NCBI GenBank assembly: GCA_020073665.1 | Contig: JAIQEU010000010.1 | Coordinates: 62,001 to 126,000, forward strand | Direction of reading: 5' to 3' | Source of the DNA: Terriglobia bacterium | GTDB taxonomy: Bacteria > Acidobacteriota > Terriglobia > Terriglobales > Acidobacteriaceae | DNA: 64,000 nt | Shown: piece after piece, positions 34,635 to 44,171 of the stretch | Layout: each line of letters starts with the position of its first letter | Position numbering within the stretch: position 1 is the stretch's first letter | Position numbers and translations under genes: made by a program | The notes under the pieces: generated by a model | What the model was told of the DNA's origin: nothing | The model's database searches: none | Seen by the model: the letters and a program-made list of their open reading frames with translations, nothing else

Positions 34635-35717
34635 ATGCACATTCCCGACGGCTATCTCAGTCCTTCGACCTGCACGGCTCTGTACGCGCTCGCGATCTCC
34701 GCCTGGTACGCGGCCCTGAAGCGAATCAAGCGCATGTTTTCCACCCGTGCCATTCCCTTGATCTCGGTATTTGCCGCCTTTTCTTTTGTAGTGATGATGT
34801 TCAACGTGCCCCTGCCCGGCGGGACCACTGGTCACGCCTTGGGAGTTGCGGTTGCCGCTATCGTGCTGGGCCCGTGGGGATCCATGCTGGCCATTTCAAT
34901 TGCGCTGGCGATTCAGGCGTTGTTCTTCGGCGATGGCGGAATCACCACCCTTGGCGCTAACTGCTTCAACATGGCCGTGGTCGGCTCGTTCGTGGCCTAC
35001 GCAGTCTACCGGACGATCGCGGCGGCGGCAGATCTCGGGTCGCGCCGAAGGGTCTTCGCGGCGGCGGTGGCCGGTTACGTCGCGATCAATGCGGCCGCTC
35101 TTCTGGCAGCAGTTGAGTTCGGAATTCAGCCCATGCTGTTTCATGACGCCAGCGGCTCGCCGTTGTATGCTCCCTATCCGTTGCATGTCGCCATACCAGC
35201 CATGATGATCGGGCACTTGACCCTCGCAGGCTTGGCCGAAGCGGTGATCTCCGCCGGCATGGTGTCTTATCTGCAGGTTGCTGACCCAGGGCTGCTCCGT
35301 GGAAGTGCTAGCTTTGCCCAGTCAGCTCCGGCTAGCGCCATGGCGGTCGCCTCCGCATCCGAGAAACGGCTGTGGGTACCGGTAGCGCTACTGATGCTGC
35401 TGACGCCGGTGGGCGTGTTGGCTGTAGGGACGGCGTGGGGAGAGTGGTCGGCTGCAGATTTCGCGAATCCGGCCACGCGCACACAGATTGCCGACGCGTC
35501 GCAGAACGAGTTGCCTCCAGCGGCGGTTCCGGCCGGGCTGCACAGGTTGTCGACTCTGTGGACGGCACCCTTTCCGGCCTATGCCCCTGCGTTCATTAAG
35601 CATCCGGCCTTTGGATACCTGCTCTCGGCCATGTTTGGCGTCGGATTCCTGGTCCTGCTCTCACTAATCCCCGGGGCCGTCAGTAAGAAGTGGCAACGCC
35701 GGGAGTTGAGGACGTGA
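34635..35717 (+). CDS. cbiM: Ni/Co ECF transporter S component, CbiM-CbiN-like fusion
   Basis: The 360-residue membrane protein starts MHIPDGYLSPSTC, the hallmark N-terminus of CbiM/NikM whose first residues coordinate the metal. The CbiM core (about seven membrane segments) extends to residue 215. A variable linker and a C-terminal PDGLE-like part with two membrane segments (about 238-345) correspond to CbiN/NikN, so both are joined in one chain. It should take up nickel or cobalt with the CbiQ and CbiO proteins encoded next. The ion cannot be decided from sequence. Confidence 0.88.
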   Translation: MHIPDGYLSPSTCTALYALAISAWYAALKRIKRMFSTRAIPLISVFAAFSFVVMMFNVPLPGGTTGHALGVAVAAIVLGPWGSMLAISIALAIQALFFGDGGITTLGANCFNMAVVGSFVAYAVYRTIAAAADLGSRRRVFAAAVAGYVAINAAALLAAVEFGIQPMLFHDASGSPLYAPYPLHVAIPAMMIGHLTLAGLAEAVISAGMVSYLQVADPGLLRGSASFAQSAPASAMAVASASEKRLWVPVALLMLLTPVGVLAVGTAWGEWSAADFANPATRTQIADASQNELPPAAVPAGLHRLSTLWTAPFPAYAPAFIKHPAFGYLLSAMFGVGFLVLLSLIPGAVSKKWQRRELRT

Positions 35718-36529
35718 GCCACTCCTTCATCGCCTCCACCCTTCGCGGCTTCACCCGGGCATTGTCGAAGGCCCTGGTTTCAGAGCAGGTCTCAGCTCGA
35801 CCCGGGCTGCTGCAGCAGCTTGACCCTCGCGTGAGACTGGTGGGCATGTTGGCGCTGGTGCTTGCGGTCGTCCTGTGCCGGCGGTTGGACATCATTGCCG
35901 CGCTGCTAGGACTCGCGGTGATGATTGCGATCGCTTCCCGCGTGAGCATCGCATCTCTGGCAAAACGGGTGTGGCTGGTGATTTTCGTTTTCACCGGCTT
36001 GATCGCTCTGCCCGCGCTCTTCATCACTCCGGGAAGCCCAGTGCTCATCCTGCCGGCGCTGTCGCTCGCCATCTCCGCCCAGGGGCTGCGGACCGCAATC
36101 TTGCTGGTGCTGCGGGTGGAAACGGCAGTCACATTCACTACCGTGCTGGTGCTTTGCACACCTTGGGTCCAAGTCCTGAAAGCGCTGCGATCGCTTCACC
36201 TGCCGGCGGAGGTGGTCACCATGCTGGCGATGACCCATCGCTACGTGTTTCTGCTGATCGAGACCGCAAACCAGATGTTCGAGTCCCGGCAGAGCCGCAT
36301 GGTCGGCCAGTTAACCGGACCGGAGAAGCGGAAGATGACGGCGCGCACCGCCGGCGTCCTGCTCAACAAAAGCATTGATATGAGCCAGGAAATCTATCTG
36401 GCCATGCTGTCGCGCGGCTTTCGCGGCGAGATTCGCCTGCTTGACGAATTCGGCATGAGGGCCCGCGATTATGCGGGACTGGCCGCGTTTCTCTTCGTTG
36501 GCTGTGCGGCCGCATGGATGGGGAGGTAG
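35714..36529 (+). CDS. cbiQ: ECF transporter T component CbiQ
   Basis: The 271-residue membrane protein has about five to six hydrophobic segments and the T-component signature region, AMLSRGFRGEIRLLDEF, in the cytoplasmic helices that contact the ATPase. GTG 35714 overlaps the stop of the preceding gene (GTGA) and is preferred to an in-frame GTG 24 bp upstream. The CbiO gene follows within 7 bp. Confidence 0.88.
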   Translation: MSHSFIASTLRGFTRALSKALVSEQVSARPGLLQQLDPRVRLVGMLALVLAVVLCRRLDIIAALLGLAVMIAIASRVSIASLAKRVWLVIFVFTGLIALPALFITPGSPVLILPALSLAISAQGLRTAILLVLRVETAVTFTTVLVLCTPWVQVLKALRSLHLPAEVVTMLAMTHRYVFLLIETANQMFESRQSRMVGQLTGPEKRKMTARTAGVLLNKSIDMSQEIYLAMLSRGFRGEIRLLDEFGMRARDYAGLAAFLFVGCAAAWMGR

Positions 36530-36535
36530 CGGGAC

Positions 36536-37354
36536 TTGGCAACTGCGTTCGCAGTGCAAGACGTCAGCTTCGACTACGAAGGCATTCCCGCGCTGCGCGG
36601 GCTTTCGCTGCAGATCGAGCAAGGCCAGCGGGTCGCGCTACTCGGCGCCAACGGTTCGGGCAAGTCCACGCTGCTCAGGATTCTCGACGCGCTGTATTTC
36701 CCCGTCTCCGGATCGGTGAACTTCTTCGGCGAACCGGTCACCCCGGGGCGTTTTCAGCAAAACGGTTTCGCCCTGAATTTTCGCCGCCGCGTTGCTCTGG
36801 TGTTCCAGAATCCTGACGTGCAGCTGTTCAATCCCACAGTATTCGACGAAGTCGCATACGGGCCTCTGCAGTTGCAATGGTCCAAAGCCGATGTGGTCCG
36901 CAAAGTGGATGAGACCCTGGAGTTCATGGGTATTGCGCACGTGAAGGAAAGGCCACCCTACCGACTCTCTGGCGGGGAGAAAAAAAGGGTCGCGCTCGCC
37001 TCGGCCCTGGTCCTCGATCCCGATGTGTTGTTGCTCGACGAGCCCACCTCGACTCTCGATCCCCGGGGCCAGAGCCAGTTGGTCGATCTCATCCAGCAAT
37101 GGAAAGGGACAGCGAAGACCGTGGTCACCGCCACCCATCAGCTCGATATCGTCGAGGACATTGCCGAGCGTGTTTTCGTGCTAGACGCCGGCACGGTGAT
37201 GGCGACGGGCACCCCTGGCGAGATTCTTTCAAACGTCGATCTCTTGCTGAAGGCGAACCTGGTCCACGCCCATCGTCATTCCCACGGCGGAGTTGTACAC
37301 TCTCATCCCCACTCTCACCGGCATTCGCACCATGACCACGAGCATGAACACTGA
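36536..37354 (+). CDS. cbiO: ECF transporter ATPase CbiO with histidine-rich tail
   Basis: The 272-residue ATPase has Walker A GANGSGKST, Q-loop VFQNPDVQLFNPTV, signature LSGGEKKRVALA, Walker B VLLLDEPTSTLD and a switch histidine in TATHQL. The last 29 residues contain 14 histidines (from HAHRHSHGG to HDHEHEH), an unusual metal-binding extension for the ATPase. It may buffer or sense Ni/Co on the cytoplasmic side. Translation appears to start at TTG 36536. The next gene begins inside its 3' end. Confidence 0.9.
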   Translation: MATAFAVQDVSFDYEGIPALRGLSLQIEQGQRVALLGANGSGKSTLLRILDALYFPVSGSVNFFGEPVTPGRFQQNGFALNFRRRVALVFQNPDVQLFNPTVFDEVAYGPLQLQWSKADVVRKVDETLEFMGIAHVKERPPYRLSGGEKKRVALASALVLDPDVLLLDEPTSTLDPRGQSQLVDLIQQWKGTAKTVVTATHQLDIVEDIAERVFVLDAGTVMATGTPGEILSNVDLLLKANLVHAHRHSHGGVVHSHPHSHRHSHHDHEHEH

Positions 37355-37943
37355 TATGAGGTTCCAGGCTTTCGCCCAGCCCTGGTGGGTCAATCTGCTC
37401 ATCCTGATTCCGCTGCTGGCGTATCTTGCCTGGCGCCGAAAAGGACTCGAACTCACCAGGCGCCAGCTTCTCATCCTTGCCGCCTATGGGCTCGCATTCG
37501 GATTCGTGGAAGCCTCCGTCGTGGTCTATCTCCGCGCCGCGGCGGGTCTGTTACCCGGATACCAAGGGACGCTGGCCGACGTCCAAAGATCGGTCGCCGG
37601 CTACGACCCTTCCCGATCCCTCAACCAGTTCCCGCAGAGTCTGCTCACCGTCGAAAGCCTCCGCGAAGCCGCCACCATGATCATGCTGCTCAGCATCGCA
37701 TTTCTGGCGGCCCCCCGATCCCGGGAGCGCTGGGCGGTCTTCCTCTGGACCTTCGCGCTCTGGGACATCGCCTACTATGGCGGCCTGTGGGCAACCGTCC
37801 GCTGGCCGAGTTCGCTGAAAGAGCTGGACGTGCTCTTCCTTATTCCTGTGCCCTGGGTGGCGCAGGTCTGGTACCCGCTGCTGGTCAGCGGGCTGACCCT
37901 GCTGGCGGTAGCCCGGGCAAACGGGCCGAAGCGAGGGTGGTGA
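37344..37943 (+). CDS. Membrane protein of unknown function overlapping cbiO
   Basis: A 199-residue frame with about five hydrophobic segments (LLILIPLLAYLAW, LLILAAYGLAFGFVEASVVVYL, MIMLLSIAFLA, WAVFLWTFALWDIAYYGG and LLVSGLTLLAVA). ATGs at 37332, 37344 and 37356 are possible starts; the first two lie inside the cbiO tail in another frame. Overlap and direction suggest cotranscription with the metal transporter. No family recognised. It might be a partner or an unrelated passenger. Confidence 0.65.
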   Translation: MNTDMRFQAFAQPWWVNLLILIPLLAYLAWRRKGLELTRRQLLILAAYGLAFGFVEASVVVYLRAAAGLLPGYQGTLADVQRSVAGYDPSRSLNQFPQSLLTVESLREAATMIMLLSIAFLAAPRSRERWAVFLWTFALWDIAYYGGLWATVRWPSSLKELDVLFLIPVPWVAQVWYPLLVSGLTLLAVARANGPKRGW

Positions 37944-38135
37944 ACCAGGAGCAGCCGGAGACTCAGCTGGCAGCAACCGCTTTAGCGGACAAACGACCGC
38001 CTATTTTCAATTCCATGCCGCCGGTAACCAGCCCGACGTTACTGACGACAGTAACCATAGTCATCTTGCCCCGCCGGGGCCGTTGGTTCACTCTGGTGCG
38101 GAGACCAACGCCACGGGGAGCGTGCCTTCCGAGCC
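37944..38135. other. Intergenic region before the PilZ gene
   Basis: This 192-bp gap contains CCCCGCCGGGGC near 38070, a short palindromic GC stem, and no open frame with coding character. No clear promoter was recognised. Confidence 0.4.
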
Positions 38136-38819
38136 ATGAGTGATACCAAGCCTTCTCCAGCCATGGGCGCTGATTGGACCCAGCTCCTGACCGATCCGGA
38201 TCTGGTAAGCCATCTCGGAAAGCTGCTGCAAACGTATCGTGACGCTCCTGCCGACAAGCGCGATCAGGCTCTACTGGACGCCATGCGCGAAATCAAGGGC
38301 GGTAAGGCAACCATGGCAGCCGCCGCGGGCGTATCGGCATCGGCATCCTCATCCTCCTCGGGTGCGGAGAGCCCTAAACCGGTAGCCACCGCGGCCGCCG
38401 CTACGCCGCCGTTTGAACCGGACATCTTTACTCCGTCCTGGGGCGAGGACCGCCGCCGCTTTCCGCGCATGAAGTGCTTCGTCGCCGTCGAGTTGCGCCT
38501 GGATGGCGCACCCACGCCCACCTGGGGCAATCTGTCAAACACCAGCATGGGTGGATGCTTTGTGGAAACCGCCAACCCCGTTCCCACCGGAGTGAACGTG
38601 GAGATCGGCCTCTGGGTGGCCAGCGGAAAGATCTGGGTCAAGGGAATGATCCTGAACGGGATTGTCACCAAGAGCAGTCCCTGTTTCGGGGTCCGCATCC
38701 GCTTCGGCCAAATGCAAACCAACGAACGCGAGAGCCTGCGCGAGTTCCTGAAATTTGTGGAAAGCACCACTCGGGGCTACTCCAGCGAACACGGTTATCT
38801 TGCGCAGATGAAGAAGTAG
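38136..38819 (+). CDS. PilZ-domain protein, probable c-di-GMP receptor
   Basis: The 227-residue protein has an N-terminal helical part (about 1-60), an Ala/Ser-rich linker (about 60-95) and a C-terminal PilZ domain (about 105-215). The c-di-GMP motifs are RRRFPRM, with basic residues in the RxxxR position, and NTSMGGCF, matching (D/N)xSxxG. It probably binds c-di-GMP in the cytoplasm. The output partner is unknown. A second PilZ protein and a GGDEF protein occur 10-15 kb away. Confidence 0.88.
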   Translation: MSDTKPSPAMGADWTQLLTDPDLVSHLGKLLQTYRDAPADKRDQALLDAMREIKGGKATMAAAAGVSASASSSSSGAESPKPVATAAAATPPFEPDIFTPSWGEDRRRFPRMKCFVAVELRLDGAPTPTWGNLSNTSMGGCFVETANPVPTGVNVEIGLWVASGKIWVKGMILNGIVTKSSPCFGVRIRFGQMQTNERESLREFLKFVESTTRGYSSEHGYLAQMKK

Positions 38820-38862
38820 CGCCTCTCCGAAGACTCTTTTCGACTATTCCTTCGCCGGGTTC

Positions 38863-38890
38863 TTGCAAAACCTCCGTCATCCCATACAAT
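38863..38890 (+). promoter_or_regulatory. Sigma-70-type promoter for the pentose phosphate operon
   Basis: TTGCAA (38863-38868) and TACAAT (38885-38890) are separated by 16 bp. The transcript would start near 38897, leaving a leader of about 100 bases before tkt with a GCTCC/GGAGC stem. Confidence 0.55.
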
Positions 38891-38998
38891 GCAAGGCCAT
38901 AATCCCGAGCGCCGGCGCGGCGGCGTGTGCTCCCCGGTGAGGAGCAGGCGCGTCTCTCGGGAAGTTGATAAACTGAATCACACGGGGGACACTTTCAC

Positions 38999-41077
38999 AT
39001 GGCGGTGAGCGAGCAGACGCTGACCAGCAAACAGCTGGACACCCTGAGCATCAACACCATCCGCACTCTGTCCATCGATGCCGTGCAGCAGGCCAACTCC
39101 GGGCATCCGGGCGCACCCATGGCGCTGGCGCCGGTCACCTATTGCCTGTGGCAGCAGTTCCTGCGCTTTGATCCGGAAGATCCCATCTGGCCCAATCGCG
39201 ACCGCTTTGTACTCTCCAACGGCCACGCCTCGATGCTGCTCTATGCCATGCTGCACCTCACCGGCGTGCGCGCGGTGAACCCCAAGTACGAGCGCTTGGG
39301 CGAGTTCGCCGTCACCCTGGAAGACATCAAGCGCTTCCGTCAGATTGGCAGCAACACCCCCGGCCATCCCGAGTACCACCTGACTTCCGGTGTGGAAACC
39401 ACGACCGGCCCGCTGGGCCAAGGGATCGGCAACAGCGTCGGCATGGCTATCGCCTCCAAGTGGATGGCGGAAAAATTCAATCGTCCCGGTTTTGAGCTGT
39501 TCACCTACAACGTGTACGCGGTTTGCGGCGACGGCGACATGATGGAAGGCGTGGGCAGCGAAGCGGCTTCCCTGGCGGGCCATCTCAAGCTCCCCAACCT
39601 GTGCTGGATTTACGACAACAATCAAGTCACGCTCGACGGCCCGGCCGAATGGTCTTTCAGCGAGGACGTTGCTGCCCGCTTCAAGGCGTACGGATGGAAC
39701 GTCACCCACGTGGCCGACGCCAACGATCTCGACGCGCTGGCCCAGGGTTACAACAATTTCCTGCAAACTAACGATCGGCCCACCCTGATGGTGGTGGACA
39801 GCCACATCGGCTACGGCTCGCCCCACAAGCAGGACTCGAGCGCCGCCCACGGAGAGCCTCTAGGGGAAGAGGAAGTCCGCCTGGTGAAGAAGAATTATGG
39901 CTGGCCCGAAGATGCCAAGTTCCTGGTGCCGGACGGCGTGCGCGAGCGCTTCCGCGAAGGCATGGGACGGCGCGGGCATACGCTGCGCGAAGACTGGATG
40001 AAGCTGTTCGCAGAGTACGAAAAGAAATACCCCGAACTGGCCGACCAGTTGTATCGCATGCAGCATCGCGACCTGCCCGACGGCTGGGATAAGAACCTGC
40101 CCACCTTCCACGCTGATCCCAAAGGAATGGGGACACGCGAGAGTTCGGGGAAAGTGCTGAACATGTTGGCGCAGAACGTACCCTGGCTGGTGGGAGGTTC
40201 GGCCGACCTGGCCACTTCCAATAAGACGACGCTCAAGTTCGACGGCGCCGGAGACTTTCAAGCTGGCCGTTATGCCGGACGCAATCTGCACTTCGGTGTC
40301 CGCGAACACGCCATGGGCGCGGCCGTGAATGGTATGGCGTTGTCGAAGTTGCGCGCGTTCAGCGCCACGTTCTTCAACTTCAGCGACTACATGAAGCCTG
40401 CCATTCGTCTGGCTGCCATCATGGAAATTCCGGTCATCTTCATTTACACCCACGACTCGATCGGCGTGGGCGAAGACGGCCCCACGCACCAGCCGATTGA
40501 ACAACTGGCCACACTGCGGGCGGTGCCCGGGCTCATGCTGATGCGTCCTGCCGATGCCAACGAAGTGGTAGAAGCCTGGAAGGTGATTATGCAGCTTCGC
40601 CACGAGCCGGCGGCGCTGGTGCTTACGCGCCAGGCTGTTCCCACGCTGGACCGCACCAAATACGCGTCCGCTTCGGGAGTTGCCAAGGGAGCTTACATCC
40701 TCGCCGATGCCCCGGGTGGCAAGCCCGAAGTCATCCTCATCGGCACCGGCAGCGAAGTCTCTCTCTGCGTGGCCGCCTACGAACAACTCACAGCGGAGGG
40801 CGTCAAGACACGCGTGGTAAGCATGCCGTCGTTCGACCTGTTCGAGCACCAGTGCGACGACTACAAAGAAGAAGTCCTTCCACCCGAAGTAACGGCCCGA
40901 GTCGCGGTAGAGCAAGCTTCCACCTTCGGCTGGGAGCGCTATGTCGGCTTGAACGGCCAGGTGGTAGGAATGCGCAGCTTCGGAGCGTCCGCGCCGCTGA
41001 AGGACCTGCAAAAGAAATTTGGCTTCACCCCGGACAAGGTCGTCGCCGCCGCCCGGGAAGCCATGGCCAGGAAATAG
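38999..41077 (+). CDS. tkt: Transketolase
   Basis: This TPP enzyme moves two-carbon units between pentose, tetrose and hexose phosphates. The 692-residue chain has the usual three domains: TPP pyrophosphate-binding GDGDMMEGVGSEAASLAGHL then WIYDNN, pyrimidine domain with FGVREHAMGAAVNGM and THDSIGVGEDGPTHQPIEQL, and a C-terminal domain from about residue 550. Length and order are complete. It heads a rightward run of pentose phosphate genes. Confidence 0.95.
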   Translation: MAVSEQTLTSKQLDTLSINTIRTLSIDAVQQANSGHPGAPMALAPVTYCLWQQFLRFDPEDPIWPNRDRFVLSNGHASMLLYAMLHLTGVRAVNPKYERLGEFAVTLEDIKRFRQIGSNTPGHPEYHLTSGVETTTGPLGQGIGNSVGMAIASKWMAEKFNRPGFELFTYNVYAVCGDGDMMEGVGSEAASLAGHLKLPNLCWIYDNNQVTLDGPAEWSFSEDVAARFKAYGWNVTHVADANDLDALAQGYNNFLQTNDRPTLMVVDSHIGYGSPHKQDSSAAHGEPLGEEEVRLVKKNYGWPEDAKFLVPDGVRERFREGMGRRGHTLREDWMKLFAEYEKKYPELADQLYRMQHRDLPDGWDKNLPTFHADPKGMGTRESSGKVLNMLAQNVPWLVGGSADLATSNKTTLKFDGAGDFQAGRYAGRNLHFGVREHAMGAAVNGMALSKLRAFSATFFNFSDYMKPAIRLAAIMEIPVIFIYTHDSIGVGEDGPTHQPIEQLATLRAVPGLMLMRPADANEVVEAWKVIMQLRHEPAALVLTRQAVPTLDRTKYASASGVAKGAYILADAPGGKPEVILIGTGSEVSLCVAAYEQLTAEGVKTRVVSMPSFDLFEHQCDDYKEEVLPPEVTARVAVEQASTFGWERYVGLNGQVVGMRSFGASAPLKDLQKKFGFTPDKVVAAAREAMARK

Positions 41078-41079
41078 GA

Positions 41080-41161
41080 GTCGTCAGTCGTCCGTCTTCC
41101 GTCGTCAGCCAAACACGGGCCTGAAGCGGTTGCTGACGACTGATGACGGACGACGGACGAC
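41080..41161. repeat. Intergenic hairpin built of a GTCGTCCGTC word
   Basis: Two 30-nt arms (41080-41109 and 41132-41161) are inverted copies matching at 27 of 30 positions, with a 22-nt loop. Each arm is a chain of GTCGTC(C/A)GTC words. It fills the gap between tkt and tal-pgi almost entirely and would form a very stable RNA stem between the two reading frames. Confidence 0.85.
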
Positions 41162-41175
41162 TAGAAAGAGGCGTT

Positions 41176-44067
41176 ATGCAGCCAACCGGTATTGCGGAAA
41201 CCGCCAAAGCCGTTAACCCACTGAAAGACCTGCAGAAGTTTGGGCAGTCGGTTTGGCTGGATTACATCCGGCGCAACCTGATTACCAGTGGCGAACTCAA
41301 ACGCCTGATCGACGAAGACGGACTCCGCGGCATCACTTCCAATCCGTCCATCTTCGAAAAAGCGATTTCCGCCGGCAACGACTACGATGACCTTCTGAAA
41401 TCACTGCAGTCGAGAACGGATCTCGATGCCAAAGCGCGCTACGAGGCCATCGCCATTCGCGACATCCAGGACGCTGCCGACATGCTGCGCCCGGTGTACG
41501 ACAGCACCCGCCGGCGCGACGGCTACGTCAGCCTGGAAGTCTCACCATATCTCGCGCGCGATACCCAGGGCACGCTGCAGGAAGCGCGCAGGTTGTGGAA
41601 GGCAGTAGGCCGCGAGAACGTGATGATTAAAGTTCCCGGCACGACCGAGGGCATTCCCGCGTTCCAGCAACTGATCAGCGAAGGCATCAACATCAATGTG
41701 ACTCTGCTGTTTGCCCTGGAAGTCTACGAGCGGGTGGCGGACGCCTACATTGCCGGTCTGGAGCAACTCGCGGCGCGCGGCGGTGACGTCAGCAGGATCG
41801 CCAGTGTAGCCAGCTTCTTCATCAGCCGCATTGATTCTTCGATTGACTCGATTGTCGCCGCGCGTCTCAAGTCAAGCACCGATCCAGGCGAGCAGGAACA
41901 ACTCAAGAGCATTCTGGGAAAAGTCGCCGTCGCCAACGGAAAGCAGACCTACCGGCGTTACCAGGCGATCTTCGGCACCGAGCGCTGGAAGAAGCTGGCG
42001 GCCAAGGGCGCTCAGACCCAGCGCGTACTCTGGGCCAGCACCAGCACCAAGAATCCCAACTACAACGACGTGTTGTACGTGGACGAACTGATCGGGCCGG
42101 ACACGGTGAACACCATTCCTCCGGCCACACTGGACGCGTTTCGCGATCACGGAAAGACTCGGGCCACTCTGACCGAGGATGTGGATGCTGCCAACCAGAC
42201 CATGGCAACCGTGGCCAAGGTCGGCATCTCCATGAAGCAGGTCACCGACCAGTTGACCGACGACGGGGTCAAACTCTTCGCCGACGCCTTCGACAAGCTC
42301 TTGCAGGCAGTGGAAAAAAGTTCCAAGCCCGGTATAAGCCCAAAAGTTAGCCGCCAGCAGTGCATGTTGCCGGACACGCTGGCGGCAGCAGTCAAAACCG
42401 GCATTAATGATTGGCGCGCAGGCGGGAAAGTGCGCCGCTTGTGGCAGCAGGACGCATCACTGTGGACCGGCGCAGATGAATCCGCATGGCTCGGCTGGCT
42501 CGGCATCACCGAAGATCAGATTGCCCACAGCCAGGACCTGCAGCGCGTGGCAGAAGACGCGAAGAAGGGTGGCTTCGACCACGTGCTTCTGCTCGGCATG
42601 GGTGGCTCCAGCCTGTGTCCCGAAGTATTCAGCCTGACCTTCGGCACGATTGCCGGTTTCCCCAGGCTGCACGTGCTCGATTCCACCGATCCTGCTCAGA
42701 TCAAAGCCATCGAAAACCAACTCGATCTGGCAAAGACTCTATTCGTGGTTTCGAGCAAGTCAGGCAGCACGCTCGAACCGAACATCTTCAAGCAGTATTT
42801 TTTCGAACGCGCCAGGCAGACGGTTGGCGCTGACAAGGTGGGCAGCCGCTTCATCGCCATCACTGATCCCGGATCGAAGATGCAGCGGGTCGCCGAAGCT
42901 GACCACTTTCGCTACATTTTCCACGGTGTGCCCAGCATCGGCGGCCGCTACTCGGCGCTCTCCAATTTCGGCATGGTGCCCGCCGCCCTCATGGGCATGG
43001 ACACCCGCAAGTTCCTTGACCGCACCGAGGAGATGGTGCACGCCTGCTCAGCGTCCGTGCCGGTTGAAGAAAATCCCGGCGTGATGCTCGGCATCGTCTT
43101 GGGCTCCGCGAATCGTAGCGGGCAAGACAAGCTCACCATCATCACTTCGCCCGGCATTTCCGACCTGGGTGCCTGGCTGGAACAACTGATTGCCGAGTCC
43201 ACGGGCAAGCAAGGCAAGGGCATTATCCCGGTCGATCGTGAGACGGCCGGCGCGCCCGACGCCTACGGCAATGACCGCATCTTTGCTTATCTGCGGCTGG
43301 AGTCGGCCCCGGACGCAGCTCAGGATGCCAAAGTCGAAGCGCTGCAGAAGGCCGGACATCCCGTCGTGCGCATCTCGGTAGCTGACATCTACGATCTGGG
43401 TCAGGAATTCTTCCGCTGGGAAATCGCCACCGCGGTGGCCGGCTCAATGATCGGGATTCATGCCTTCAACCAACCCGACGTCGAGGCCAGCAAGATTGTC
43501 ACCAAGAGCCTGACCTCCGAATACGAGAAATCCGGCTCCCTGCCGGCGGAGAAACCGATCCTGGAAGATGGTGGCATCCAGCTGTTCACCGATCCCAAAA
43601 ATGCCGACGCAATCGCCACAGCCGCCGGCATCGACAAATCGCTGTCTGGATATCTGCGCGCCCATCTCAGCCGGATTGGCAGCGGCGATTACTTTGCTCT
43701 GCTGGCCTATCTCCAGATGAACCCGGAGTACGAATCCCAGTTGCAGTCCATGCGTCACGCCTTGCGCGACCGGAAGCGCATCGCCACCTGCCTCGGTTTC
43801 GGCCCCCGCTTCCTGCATTCCACCGGGCAAGCGTACAAAGGCGGACCCAACAGCGGAGTATTTCTTCAGGTCACCTGCGACGACGCCGTCGATCTCCCGG
43901 TGCCCGGACAGAAGTACACCTTCGGCGTGGTGAAGGCCGCCCAGGCTCGCGGAGACTTCCAGGTTCTGGTGGAACGAAAGCGCCGCGCGCTGCGCGTCCA
44001 TCTTGGACGCGATGTGAAGTCAGGTCTGGCGAAACTCGCGGCGGCATTTCAGCAAGCGCTCAAATGA
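41176..44067 (+). CDS. Transaldolase/glucose-6-phosphate isomerase fusion
   Basis: The 963-residue bifunctional protein joins transaldolase (about 1-375) and phosphoglucose isomerase (about 395-950). Transaldolase motifs are GITSNPSIFEKAI, the Schiff-base lysine in VMIKVPGTTEGIPA and NINVTLLFALEVY. Isomerase motifs are LLGMGGSSLCPEVF, VVSSKSGSTLEPN and SNFGMVPAALMG. Both active sites look intact. Such Tal-Pgi fusions are known in several bacteria. AGAGG before ATG 41176 sets the start. It links the non-oxidative pentose phosphate route to glycolysis in one polypeptide. Confidence 0.94.
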   Translation: MQPTGIAETAKAVNPLKDLQKFGQSVWLDYIRRNLITSGELKRLIDEDGLRGITSNPSIFEKAISAGNDYDDLLKSLQSRTDLDAKARYEAIAIRDIQDAADMLRPVYDSTRRRDGYVSLEVSPYLARDTQGTLQEARRLWKAVGRENVMIKVPGTTEGIPAFQQLISEGININVTLLFALEVYERVADAYIAGLEQLAARGGDVSRIASVASFFISRIDSSIDSIVAARLKSSTDPGEQEQLKSILGKVAVANGKQTYRRYQAIFGTERWKKLAAKGAQTQRVLWASTSTKNPNYNDVLYVDELIGPDTVNTIPPATLDAFRDHGKTRATLTEDVDAANQTMATVAKVGISMKQVTDQLTDDGVKLFADAFDKLLQAVEKSSKPGISPKVSRQQCMLPDTLAAAVKTGINDWRAGGKVRRLWQQDASLWTGADESAWLGWLGITEDQIAHSQDLQRVAEDAKKGGFDHVLLLGMGGSSLCPEVFSLTFGTIAGFPRLHVLDSTDPAQIKAIENQLDLAKTLFVVSSKSGSTLEPNIFKQYFFERARQTVGADKVGSRFIAITDPGSKMQRVAEADHFRYIFHGVPSIGGRYSALSNFGMVPAALMGMDTRKFLDRTEEMVHACSASVPVEENPGVMLGIVLGSANRSGQDKLTIITSPGISDLGAWLEQLIAESTGKQGKGIIPVDRETAGAPDAYGNDRIFAYLRLESAPDAAQDAKVEALQKAGHPVVRISVADIYDLGQEFFRWEIATAVAGSMIGIHAFNQPDVEASKIVTKSLTSEYEKSGSLPAEKPILEDGGIQLFTDPKNADAIATAAGIDKSLSGYLRAHLSRIGSGDYFALLAYLQMNPEYESQLQSMRHALRDRKRIATCLGFGPRFLHSTGQAYKGGPNSGVFLQVTCDDAVDLPVPGQKYTFGVVKAAQARGDFQVLVERKRRALRVHLGRDVKSGLAKLAAAFQQALK

Positions 44068-44171
44068 GACCGTCCGGGCCCGGCCCCCTGCTGTTTTCTG
44101 AGTGGCCCCTGCAAGCGATAAGTTCAGCACAAAATAGAGAAACGATTTAATATTGGGAAGGAGCACGAATT

